Shown here: piece by piece, positions 34,878-42,380 of the stretch
How the letters are laid out: each line of letters opens with the position of its first letter
Position numbering within the stretch: position 1 is the first letter of the stretch
Assembly (NCBI RefSeq): GCF_028369295.1
Contig: NZ_JAQMYP010000006.1
Coordinates: 186,001-250,000 of the forward strand
Direction of reading: 5' to 3'
DNA length: 64,000 nt
From: Streptomyces sp. HD
GTDB lineage: Bacteria; Actinomycetota; Actinomycetes; Streptomycetales; Streptomycetaceae
Translations under genes and position numbers: made by a program
The notes under the pieces: generated by a model
Database searches by the model: none
What the model was told of the DNA's origin: nothing
What the model saw: only the letters and a program-made list of their open reading frames with translations

Positions 34878-37800
34878 CGGGCACCTCCGAGCGAGATCGC
34901 CAGCCGACCGTTCTCCGGCCGGTCCGGGTCGTTGTCGCAGGTAGCGATCTCCAGCGGGCCGAGCCGCAGCACGCCGTCCTCCCTCTCTCCTCGGTCCGGC
35001 TCGAACAGCTTCCGCAGCCGGGTGACTTCGACGCTCTCCACGCCGGACACGGCCGCCGCGACGGCGACCAGCCGGCTGAGCCGCACCGGTTCGCCGAAGG
35101 TCAGCGCGTCGGGGTGGAAGAAGCCCAGGCGCCCGTCGGCGAGCCGGCCGTTGCCCAGGACGCGGTACAGCTCGGCCAGGATCTGCCCGTGCTGATGGCC
35201 CGGCTTGGCGCACACGGTCAGCGCGATGTCCAGCGGGACCAGACGTGCGGCGCCGACCACGAGGTCGTGGCCGATCCGCCGGTACGGCTCCAGCGCCTGC
35301 GCGACCGAGGTGAGCAGCTCGACCGACGGGGCGGCGGTGCCGTACGCGTCGACCGAGACGTGCGCCTCCTGGACGCTGCCGGTCCAGCGCAGCTCCGCCG
35401 CCGCGCGCTGGACGCCGGGCAGGGCGGCGGCGAGGGCCGCGTAGTCCTCGGCGGTGACCGCGCGCAGCCGGGTGCGGCGCAGGTCGAGCGGGGCCAACTG
35501 GCGTACCTGCTCGACGGGTTCGGGTTCCGTGCCGCCTACGGCGGCCAGCGGGTTGCGGACCACGGCGGCGGGCGGCTGCTCGCAGTCGGACTGGACGACG
35601 AGGTGGTTGATGGCCTCCGCGCCGACGTTGCCGGCCGTTCCGCCGCCGAGCCGGTAGTGGGCGGCGAGCCGGGACCCGGGCGTGGGCTTCGCGCCGTGCC
35701 GTCCGTCGCCGAAGCGCAGGGCGAGCCGGCCGTCGTCCTCCAGCTCACCGACGAAGTGCCGGTCGCGCGGGCCGCCGTCGAGCAGGTCGCGGCGCGCCTC
35801 CCAGACTTCGTCCTCGCCGGTATGGAGGCGTACGGCGGGCAGGGCGCGACGCGGGTCCTGGTCGAGCGCGGCGGTCGCGGGGCCGCGCAGCACCGTTTCC
35901 TCGGGGTGCAGTCCGGCGGCGTACGACGGCCCCCAGCTGTGGGCGATCTCCCAGGCGATGTCGCCGTCGAGGACGGTGCCGGCGCGGGCGCGCGCCGTCA
36001 GGACCTCGATCCGGCGCAGCTTGGCGTCGAGCAACTGGTCGCTGCGGAACAGGAGTTCACGCAGGGCGCGGACGGGATGGCGGCGCAGCTCGATGCGCTC
36101 CAGGATCCGCAGTCCGTAGATCACCGCGAGTTCGGCGATCTCGGCGTCCGCGAGGCCGTCCCGGTCCCGGGCGCTGCGCCATAGCTCCACGAGCCGTTGC
36201 CGCACCCGCCCCGGAATCGCGCCGATCCGCTCGGCCTGTCCGGCAGCGACGGTGCCGAGGTCCGGGAACGGCACCGCCTGCACCACGGGCGCGCGGCCGA
36301 GGACGGGACGGAACCGGGGCTGGATTCCCGGGTAGACCGACTGGGCGAGCAGCGTGCGCAAGGCGGCGGCCTGGGCGTACGCGGTGCCGGGCACTACGCG
36401 CTCATGCCGCTGGCCGGCGCGTTCCAGACCGATTCCGGCGCGGTTGACCGCCGCTTCACCGACCACCTGGAACAGCTCACGGACGTCGTCCGGTGCCAGC
36501 GCCTCGCCGGACTCGGCCTTGTCCGTGAGGGAGTTGATGAGCCGGGCGGGTGCGTTGCCCTCGTCACGGTCGTAGCAGCCGAAGGCGGGAGGATCGCAGG
36601 GGGCGACCTCGGCGGGCACCTGCGGGACGGTGAAGGTCTCGGGAAGAGTGTGGAGCGTGCGGCCGTGGTCGACGAGGACGACGTTGCCGCGGGCGAGGCT
36701 CACGTCCTCGACGGGCAGACAGTCGCGGCCGCCGCGCGTGGTCAGGCAGAGCGGGAAGCGCAGGGCGTCCCCGGCGTCCCAGGTGACCTCCAGGACCGGC
36801 TGGTCCTCGATGCGGTCCACGGCCGGGGTGACGGAGGTGATGCGTACGGCCTGCCGGTGGCCGGGGTCGGCGTCGCCGGGGGTGCCGGTGCGCGGGCCCC
36901 TGACCTCTTCCAGGACGAGCAGGTCACCGGGCCTGAGGTCGAGTTGGCGTTCCCGGCAGGTCTCCTGGTCGACCCACTCGTCGCGCAGGGTGGCCGCGGT
37001 GGCGCCCTTCGGCAGGGTGCAGACCTCGCCGCCCCACGTCCACAGGCGGATCGCGTTGTGGGCGACGCGCAGCTCCAGCGGGTCGGCGGTGACGACGGGT
37101 TCGAAGACCTCCACCGAGCCGCGCTCGTCGAGGTCGCCGAGGTCGGCCTCGTCGACGACCGTGCCGGGCTCGGGGCGGTCGTGCGGGTCGAGGGTTCGGA
37201 CGTCGACGGAGGCGAAGCGGTAGGTGCCCGGGGCCAGCGTGTGGTCACCGGCGGTCTCGACGGCGACGTAGGCGCGCGCCGTGCAGCCGTCGTGCATCGC
37301 GTAGTCGATGAGCCGGACATGCCGCCGTACGGAGACACGGCGCCGGGCGGTGTCGAGATAGGCCTCGGTGGCGACCGCGTCCTGCTGGTAGCTGATCTGG
37401 TCGCCGGTGTGGGCGAGCAGCTCGACCAGGGTCATTCCCAGGTCGGCGGGGTTGCGTTCGACCCAGTCCGGGGTGGTGAGCGCGAGCCGGTCGAGGAGCA
37501 GCTTGCGGATGGTGTCGTAGTCGCGGGCGGTGTAGTCGATGACGGGCGCGGACGGGAAGTCGGCGCCGTCCTGCCCGTCTTCCTTGCAGTCGAAGGGGGT
37601 CGGGCAGTCGGGCCGGAAGGCGAAGCCGGCGCTGTGGTAGCGCTGGTCGAAGCCGCGGAAGGGCTCGGTGCCGGGGCGGCCGTACGGGTCGGTCTCGACC
37701 AGGGAAAGCCGGTAGCGGGAGGTGTCGCCGGCCTTGTCGAGGGTGACGTAGAGCCGGTCGTCGAGCTCGGGGTCCTCCTCGCGCTCCACGCTGACGTCCA

Positions 37801-37990
37801 CGGCGGTGATGCCGGTGATGCGGCGGCCGCCGTCGATGCGGACGTTCTCGGGGACCAGGCCGTGCGGGGCCTTGCCGAGGAAGGTGACGGTGAGCAGCAG
37901 GCCGTCGTCACTCACCTCGACGGAGTCGACTCCGTTGAGCTGAGCGGCACGGACCTTGGCCCGGCGGGAGGTGGTGGTCGTACCTGTCAT
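34874..37990 (-). CDS. eCIS baseplate J/gp6-like protein (Afp11-like)
   Basis: The 1,038-residue baseplate wedge protein's key segments are IDYTARDYDTIRKLLLDRLALTTPDWVERNPADLGMTLVELLAHTGDQISYQQDAVATEAYLDTARRRVSVRRHVRLIDY, followed in the C-terminal half by LALRFGDGRHGAKPTPGSRLAAHYRLGGGTAGNVGA and a terminal half with LRAVTAEDYAALAAALPGVQRA. These match baseplate_J-type proteins that form the ring around the hub. It starts four bases inside the gp25-like gene and ends four bases into the Afp12-like gene. Confidence 0.88.
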   Translation of the reverse strand: MTGTTTTSRRAKVRAAQLNGVDSVEVSDDGLLLTVTFLGKAPHGLVPENVRIDGGRRITGITAVDVSVEREEDPELDDRLYVTLDKAGDTSRYRLSLVETDPYGRPGTEPFRGFDQRYHSAGFAFRPDCPTPFDCKEDGQDGADFPSAPVIDYTARDYDTIRKLLLDRLALTTPDWVERNPADLGMTLVELLAHTGDQISYQQDAVATEAYLDTARRRVSVRRHVRLIDYAMHDGCTARAYVAVETAGDHTLAPGTYRFASVDVRTLDPHDRPEPGTVVDEADLGDLDERGSVEVFEPVVTADPLELRVAHNAIRLWTWGGEVCTLPKGATAATLRDEWVDQETCRERQLDLRPGDLLVLEEVRGPRTGTPGDADPGHRQAVRITSVTPAVDRIEDQPVLEVTWDAGDALRFPLCLTTRGGRDCLPVEDVSLARGNVVLVDHGRTLHTLPETFTVPQVPAEVAPCDPPAFGCYDRDEGNAPARLINSLTDKAESGEALAPDDVRELFQVVGEAAVNRAGIGLERAGQRHERVVPGTAYAQAAALRTLLAQSVYPGIQPRFRPVLGRAPVVQAVPFPDLGTVAAGQAERIGAIPGRVRQRLVELWRSARDRDGLADAEIAELAVIYGLRILERIELRRHPVRALRELLFRSDQLLDAKLRRIEVLTARARAGTVLDGDIAWEIAHSWGPSYAAGLHPEETVLRGPATAALDQDPRRALPAVRLHTGEDEVWEARRDLLDGGPRDRHFVGELEDDGRLALRFGDGRHGAKPTPGSRLAAHYRLGGGTAGNVGAEAINHLVVQSDCEQPPAAVVRNPLAAVGGTEPEPVEQVRQLAPLDLRRTRLRAVTAEDYAALAAALPGVQRAAAELRWTGSVQEAHVSVDAYGTAAPSVELLTSVAQALEPYRRIGHDLVVGAARLVPLDIALTVCAKPGHQHGQILAELYRVLGNGRLADGRLGFFHPDALTFGEPVRLSRLVAVAAAVSGVESVEVTRLRKLFEPDRGEREDGVLRLGPLEIATCDNDPDRPENGRLAISLGGAR

Positions 37991-38385
37991 GCCGTGGCCC
38001 TCCCTTCGAAGACGTCGTCGCGCCGCGCACCGTCGGCGCGTATGACGTACGACAGGTACACACGGACGACGTTGTCCTCGCTGACCACGTCGAGGGCCTC
38101 CACGTCGATGAGATCGCCGAGCCAGCGCTGGAGCGAGGCCTGGACGGAGAGTTCGAGGGTGCTGACGAGCTCGGGGCTGGTCGGCGCGAAGACCAGGTCG
38201 AGCAGCCCGCACCCGAAGTCGGGACGCATCATGCGCTCGCCGGGGCTGGTGAACAGGAGCTGCTCGATGAGGTCGTGCACGTGCTCGCCGTGGGTGGCGT
38301 GCGCGGTGCGGCCCCGGCGGTCGGGGTGGAAGGGGAACGCGATGTCGCTGCGCGGGCGGGGGCGCCTGCTGGTGTGCCGGCTCAT
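37987..38385 (-). CDS. gp25-like baseplate protein
   Basis: The 132-residue gp25/W-family baseplate wedge protein reads DIAFPFHPDRRGRTAHATHGEHVHDLIEQLLFTSPGERMMRPDFGCGLLDLVFAPTSPELVSTLELSVQASLQRWLGDLIDVEALDV. The GERxxRPDFGCGL motif is diagnostic. gp25 contacts the first sheath ring and helps to start sheath assembly. Its ATG overlaps the PAAR-like stop by four bases. Confidence 0.92.
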   Translation of the reverse strand: MSRHTSRRPRPRSDIAFPFHPDRRGRTAHATHGEHVHDLIEQLLFTSPGERMMRPDFGCGLLDLVFAPTSPELVSTLELSVQASLQRWLGDLIDVEALDVVSEDNVVRVYLSYVIRADGARRDDVFEGRATA

Positions 38386-38717
38386 CGAACGGTGACCTTT
38401 CGCTGCGCGGCCTGGACGACGGGCGGTCCCTGCGGCACGAAGGCCGCGGTGAAGCACTGGGCCGCGGAGGTGTCGAGCAGCACGGGCGCGCCGTCGACGG
38501 TCACGCCGGTGCCGTCGGCGGTCCAGCGGACCGCCACACACGGCGAGGGGACGCCGTCGACGGTGTGCGGGCAGCCGGTGACGACGTGGCTGTGGGCGGC
38601 CGTGGCGACGGCGGCGCCCGCGCTGCGTACGCCGCCGGAGGGTGTGGTGGCGGGCGCGGCGCGGCCGCCGTGCGGACAGCCGATCACGGTGTCGGCGTCG
38701 AGCAGACTCCCGGGCAT
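38382..38717 (-). CDS. PAAR-like tip protein
   Basis: The 111-residue protein begins MPGSLLDADTVIGCPHGGRA and continues with VVTGCPHTVDGVPSPCVAVRW and VLLDTSAAQCFTAAF. The paired CPH motifs and further Cys can bind a metal ion like the zinc at the tip of PAAR cones, which sharpen the spike. The position directly after the gp5-like spike gene supports this. The start ATG 38717 has a weak GGACC-type ribosome site. The eCIS PAAR-like family is shorter and more Cys-rich than the T6SS one. Confidence 0.8.
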   Translation of the reverse strand: MPGSLLDADTVIGCPHGGRAAPATTPSGGVRSAGAAVATAAHSHVVTGCPHTVDGVPSPCVAVRWTADGTGVTVDGAPVLLDTSAAQCFTAAFVPQGPPVVQAAQRKVTVR

Positions 38718-38739
38718 GTTCTCAGGTCCCCCGTCCTTC

Positions 38740-39276
38740 TTATCGCTTGGAGAGCACGGTCAACTGGCCCTCGTTGATGGTCACTTCACGGCCACGCAGA
38801 ATGACCTCCGCCCCCGCGCCGGTCGCGATGACCACGGCCTCCTTGGTGATACGGATGTATGCGCCGCCCTGGGCCTGAAGCAGAATCCCCTGCTCCGCAC
38901 CCGCCGTGTCGTTCAGGACGATCTTGTGCGCCTGCGGCGTCTGCACGACGACGGGCTTGTTCGGCGAGCCCGCCTGAAGCTCACGGCGCGCGTCGGGCGG
39001 CAGCTCGTCGGCGGCGCCGTACCAACACCCGGTCCACACGGGGAAACTGGGATCCCCCTGCTCGAACTCCACCCACACACCCGCGCCCGGCGGCGGCACC
39101 ACGAACTGCCCCGACTCCGGCCCGGTGAACGGCAGACAAGGCAGCGCCCAGGTGGACGGCTCGTCGCCGAGGACGTCCGGGACCTCGACGGTGATACGTC
39201 CGATACGCAGCGGGTCGTCGTTGCTGACCACCCGGCCGCGGAACTTGCCGAGGTAGCGATTGCTGGGTGCCGCCAT
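38740..39276 (-). CDS. gp5/VgrG-type spike protein (baseplate assembly protein V-like)
   Basis: The 178-residue protein has an OB-fold domain, NRYLGKFRGRVVSNDDPLRIGRITVEVPDVLG, WALPCLPFTG, FVVPPPGAGVWVEFEQGDPSFPVWTGCWYG, followed by beta-strand repeats (VVVQTPQAHKIVLNDTAG, GILLQAQGGAYIRITKEAVVIATGAGAEVILRGREVTINEGQL) that would form the trimeric beta-helical needle. This is the gp5-like half of VgrG; the gp27-like hub is a separate upstream gene, a split arrangement usual in actinobacterial eCIS. Confidence 0.92.
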   Translation of the reverse strand: MAAPSNRYLGKFRGRVVSNDDPLRIGRITVEVPDVLGDEPSTWALPCLPFTGPESGQFVVPPPGAGVWVEFEQGDPSFPVWTGCWYGAADELPPDARRELQAGSPNKPVVVQTPQAHKIVLNDTAGAEQGILLQAQGGAYIRITKEAVVIATGAGAEVILRGREVTINEGQLTVLSKR

Positions 39277-39323
39277 GGTGGAGGTGCTCCTGGTCGATGG
39301 GTCGTGAGTTGCTGGGTGTGTCG

Positions 39324-40472
39324 TTATGGCCGGACGTAGTCGCTGCGCGCTTCCAGGCCCTCCCTGGAGAGGGTGAAGTTCTGTTGGTACGAGCCCGGAC
39401 GCAGGTTGTGCGTCACGGACTTGACGAAGTAGTCGCCGTCGTACGCCCGTCCCGAGCCGCGTACGCCGACGAGCTGGCGCGGCTGGAGGATGTAGCCGTG
39501 TCGGATGACGTCGAGCGAACCGGACCCGGAGACGACGTCCGCGGACACGGCGGCCCGGGCGAGGAGCTCGGCCTCGGCCTGCTCGCGCTGCTGCTTGGCC
39601 GTGCCGGCCAGCGTCCTGCGCTTGAGGGCGGGGGTGGGCCGCTTGCCGAGGGGCGGGCGCAGGGGGCTGATGGACGGCTGCGGCAGCAGGGCGGACTGCC
39701 GGGTCTCGGGATTCTGCCAACGGGCCTGCGGCTCTTCGCGCGCGGTGCCGTCGTAGGCGAACGTCAGCTGGTCGACGGTGGAGTTGGCGTCCATGTTGAC
39801 GCTTAGGGCGTGCTGGCGGATGCCGAGACGGAGCTCCGGCCCCCAACGGGCCGAGGACTGACCCGGGTTGGGCCCTGGCTCCAGATAGAAGGTGTAGCCG
39901 TTCGCCCGCGCGAGCTCGGTGACGTACTGCAGGTCGGTCTGCGTCTGGTAGTGCACGCGCAGGTCCTGGTGCGGGGGCTGGGCGACCTTCTCGTTGTAGA
40001 CGTCGGGCCGGATGCCGTAGTCGGAGTAGCGGCGCAGGATGGCGAGCACCCGCTCGGAGGGCGGGAGGTTCGGGTACCGGGCGGTGCGCTCCTCCAGGTC
40101 CATGAGGAGGGTGAGGTCCTCGCCGGTGACGGTGAGGGTGGAGTGGCCGGGCTGGTTGCTGGCGCCGACCTCGTGCCGGACGACGAGCCCGTCGAAGAGG
40201 ACGTCGGGCGTGCCCTTCACCGAGACGGTGACGATGATCCGCGTCTTGGGGTCGAAGAACCCTTCCGGCAGCAGCCGTCGGCTGATGATCCCGTTCTTGG
40301 TGAGGTCAAAGGCGAGCTGGAACCCGCTCCGCTCCCCCGCCGTGGCCGTGATCTGGGCGGACAGCAGGGCCTCGGTCACCTCGGCCGGGACGGGCCGGGC
40401 GAGCTTGGGCCCCATGAGGAGCGTGATGTGGACGGGGCCCTGCCCCACGGGCAGATCAAACACGCCGGTCAC
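39324..40472 (-). CDS. gp27/VgrG-type hub protein
   Basis: The 382-residue hub protein has tail-hub landmarks: FQLAFDLTKNGIISRRLLPEGFFDPKTRIIVTVSVKG, DVLFDGLVVRHEVGASNQPGHSTLTVTGEDLTLLMDLEE, VHYQTQTDLQYVTELARANGYTFYLEPGP and a C-terminal YDGDYFVKSVTHNLRPGSYQQNFTLSREG. It would join the spike to the inner tube. GTG 40472 is used, overlapping the LysM gene end by 17 nt. The residues near 250-300 form a Pro/Arg-rich linker. Confidence 0.88.
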   Translation of the reverse strand: MTGVFDLPVGQGPVHITLLMGPKLARPVPAEVTEALLSAQITATAGERSGFQLAFDLTKNGIISRRLLPEGFFDPKTRIIVTVSVKGTPDVLFDGLVVRHEVGASNQPGHSTLTVTGEDLTLLMDLEERTARYPNLPPSERVLAILRRYSDYGIRPDVYNEKVAQPPHQDLRVHYQTQTDLQYVTELARANGYTFYLEPGPNPGQSSARWGPELRLGIRQHALSVNMDANSTVDQLTFAYDGTAREEPQARWQNPETRQSALLPQPSISPLRPPLGKRPTPALKRRTLAGTAKQQREQAEAELLARAAVSADVVSGSGSLDVIRHGYILQPRQLVGVRGSGRAYDGDYFVKSVTHNLRPGSYQQNFTLSREGLEARSDYVRP

Positions 40473-40842
40473 CCCTGCCGCCCGGGAACCCGCCGGCGAG
40501 CGGGATGTCGATGACGCGCCCGGCTTCGTCGGTCAACTCCCGTGGATCGAGTACGGGGTTGGCGTCGGCAATCTGCCACCACTGGTCCGGATCGCCGAAG
40601 TAGCGCTGCGCGAGCAGGTCGGGGCGCTCGCCGGCGCCGACGGTGTGGGGGTGGGTGAGGTCGCTGTCGGGGCCGGTCGGGTCGAGCGGGGGCAGCAGGC
40701 GGCGCTTGGTGTACCGCACCTCGGTCCCGTCGGGCTGCCGATGGATCCCGATCTCGGCGTCGTGATACCGGCTGGTGCGGGGGTAAGGATGCGCACCCGG
40801 GATGGCGTCCAGGGCGTTCTCGTAGGGCTCGATCTCGGCCAT
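40456..40842 (-). CDS. LysM-domain eCIS tail protein
   Basis: The 128-residue protein has a C-terminal LysM-like domain, THPHTVGAGERPDLLAQRYFGDPDQWWQIADANPVLDPRELTDEAGRVIDIPLAG, where YFGD..WWQIADAN is the form typical of gp53-like baseplate proteins. The N-terminal half, ALDAIPGAHPYPRTSRYHDAEIGIHRQPDGTEVRY, is conserved in Streptomyces eCIS. It is placed between the tube adaptor and the hub gene, so it probably links the baseplate centre. Confidence 0.88.
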   Translation of the reverse strand: MAEIEPYENALDAIPGAHPYPRTSRYHDAEIGIHRQPDGTEVRYTKRRLLPPLDPTGPDSDLTHPHTVGAGERPDLLAQRYFGDPDQWWQIADANPVLDPRELTDEAGRVIDIPLAGGFPGGRGDRRV

Positions 40843-40852
40843 GGGTGTCTCC

Positions 40853-41551
40853 TCAGCCCCTTCCGGTCATGACATTGGTGCCGGTGCCGATTCCACCGAG
40901 CCCCATCGAGCCGAGGCTGCCGCCGCGAGCCGCCGCGGCGAGCCGCTCCTTCTGGGCGAGGTGGGCCATGTACAGGTCTGCACCCCGGTGACCGGCAGGC
41001 AGATCGCTGACGGTGAGGATCTTCATGCCGATGCTGAGGGAGGCGCGGATCGGATTGAGATTCACGTCGAAGGCCGACTCATTGACGGAGAGTTCGGTGA
41101 GCCGGACCGGCATCACGCGCTTGCTCCCCCAGGTGAACAGCGTCAGCGGCATCTCGATCGGACTGATCTCGATGGCGCCCTTCTGCGACAGCTTGCTCGC
41201 GGCCCGGAGTTGCGCGACGGTCGGCTGCACCAGCATTTCGAGGGTCGCGAGCTGCGGGTGGATCCCGTCGGGCGCGGCGACCTCGAACTGGTCGGTGGCG
41301 TCGATCTCGGCGGTGAACTTCCAGGTCTCCTGGGCAGGACCCTTGAGGCGAAGCGCCTCGTTGCGGTCACCACTACCGGCCCCGCCACCTCCGGCGTCGC
41401 CGCTGTCCCCGGCGGACTGGGGGGCGACGCTGCGCTCCAGGGTGTCCGGGTTGAACTGCAGGACGATGATCCGCTGGGGGGTGCCGGTGTCGGGGTTGAC
41501 CACGACTATTCCGGAGCGGATGGGTTTGGGGATGTCGGCGTAGCGGGTCAT
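40853..41551 (-). CDS. CIS tube-adaptor protein (Afp7-like N-terminal domain)
   Basis: The 232-residue protein has the diagnostic RIIVLQFNPDTLERSVAPQ start of the contractile-injection-system tube N-terminal domain, followed by RNEALRLKGPAQETWKFTAEIDATDQFE, then IHPQLATLEMLVQPTVAQL and a second half with VMPVRLTELSVNESAFDVNLNPIRASLSIGMKIL. In Afp/PVC the equivalent protein joins inner tube and hub and carries LysM; here LysM is on the next gene, 10 bp downstream. It starts 33 bp after the probable immunity gene. Confidence 0.88.
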   Translation of the reverse strand: MTRYADIPKPIRSGIVVVNPDTGTPQRIIVLQFNPDTLERSVAPQSAGDSGDAGGGGAGSGDRNEALRLKGPAQETWKFTAEIDATDQFEVAAPDGIHPQLATLEMLVQPTVAQLRAASKLSQKGAIEISPIEMPLTLFTWGSKRVMPVRLTELSVNESAFDVNLNPIRASLSIGMKILTVSDLPAGHRGADLYMAHLAQKERLAAAARGGSLGSMGLGGIGTGTNVMTGRG

Positions 41552-41584
41552 GCACCTACTCCATTCACGTTCAGGCCCAATGAA

Positions 41585-42379
41585 CTAGACATCCTCGCCG
41601 CGCCTATTCTTCGCTGCCTCGAATGCCAGCAAAATTTGCTTCCTGATTCCGTCGACATCGTGGGATGACCAGGAACCTATGACTTCTTCAACCGTCGAGC
41701 GATGGGCATCCAGGTAGTAGCCAATGAGGAGGGCGAGCGCCTCGACCTCCAGTTCCTTGTGCGGCAAGCGAGCGACCCTGGCCAGGATCTCCCCCACGTC
41801 GGCATTCTGCACGTGATTGAAGGCGAGGAGTGCGTCAACCCGGTCCTTCATCCTCCTGGATTCATCGAAGATGACTTCCGCAATAACATCGACCAGTTGG
41901 GCATCGGGGGGGTCCACATCGTCCGAATCAAGCAATGCGGCACCGGCCGCCCAAAGAGCGGCACCGAACACCTCAGGAGAGTTGTCGGCTCTCAGCACCG
42001 CAGAGATGACGCTTGCGTCACTGGAATCCCCAAGGTCTCCCAGGACACGCAAAGCGCTAGCGTGATTCAGCCCAACATCGCCACCCTCGGCATCCCCGGC
42101 ATCCCTGGGCGGATAGGGCGGCATGGTCAGCACCCGGCGGGCAACTTCCAGGACGGTCGACTCATATTCCTCGTACGGATGAGGCCCGCCGAACCGGGTC
42201 AGCGACTGCTCATACCGATAGTGATCAAGAGCTACCCCGACAGCGACGACCGAGTCACTCTGCAGCAGCTCCAGGAATCCGTCGACCCCAACCGTCCCGG
42301 AGGCGAGGCGGGCACGAACCTCGTCAAGATGGGCGTCCTGGGTGCCGTATGCAGCCCAATAGAACGAATCAAATGTCAT
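41585..42379 (-). CDS. alpha-helical-repeat protein, probable immunity protein of the eCIS cargo toxin
   Basis: The 264-residue acidic protein is predicted almost wholly helical with HEAT-like units (LNHASALRVLGDLGDSSDASVISAVLRADNSPEVFGAALWAAGAALLDSDD; RMKDRVDALLAFNHVQNADVGEILARVARLP; HKELEVEALALLIGYYL). It has no similarity to tail components. It starts one base after the stop of the giant DUF4157 gene (ATG 42379; GTG 42388 overlapping is possible) and shares that gene's lower-G+C, less biased codon use over its toxin end. Such helical-repeat genes directly after polymorphic toxins usually encode immunity proteins. The function is inferred from position and composition. Confidence 0.6.
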   Translation of the reverse strand: MTFDSFYWAAYGTQDAHLDEVRARLASGTVGVDGFLELLQSDSVVAVGVALDHYRYEQSLTRFGGPHPYEEYESTVLEVARRVLTMPPYPPRDAGDAEGGDVGLNHASALRVLGDLGDSSDASVISAVLRADNSPEVFGAALWAAGAALLDSDDVDPPDAQLVDVIAEVIFDESRRMKDRVDALLAFNHVQNADVGEILARVARLPHKELEVEALALLIGYYLDAHRSTVEEVIGSWSSHDVDGIRKQILLAFEAAKNRRGEDV

Positions 42380-42380
42380 T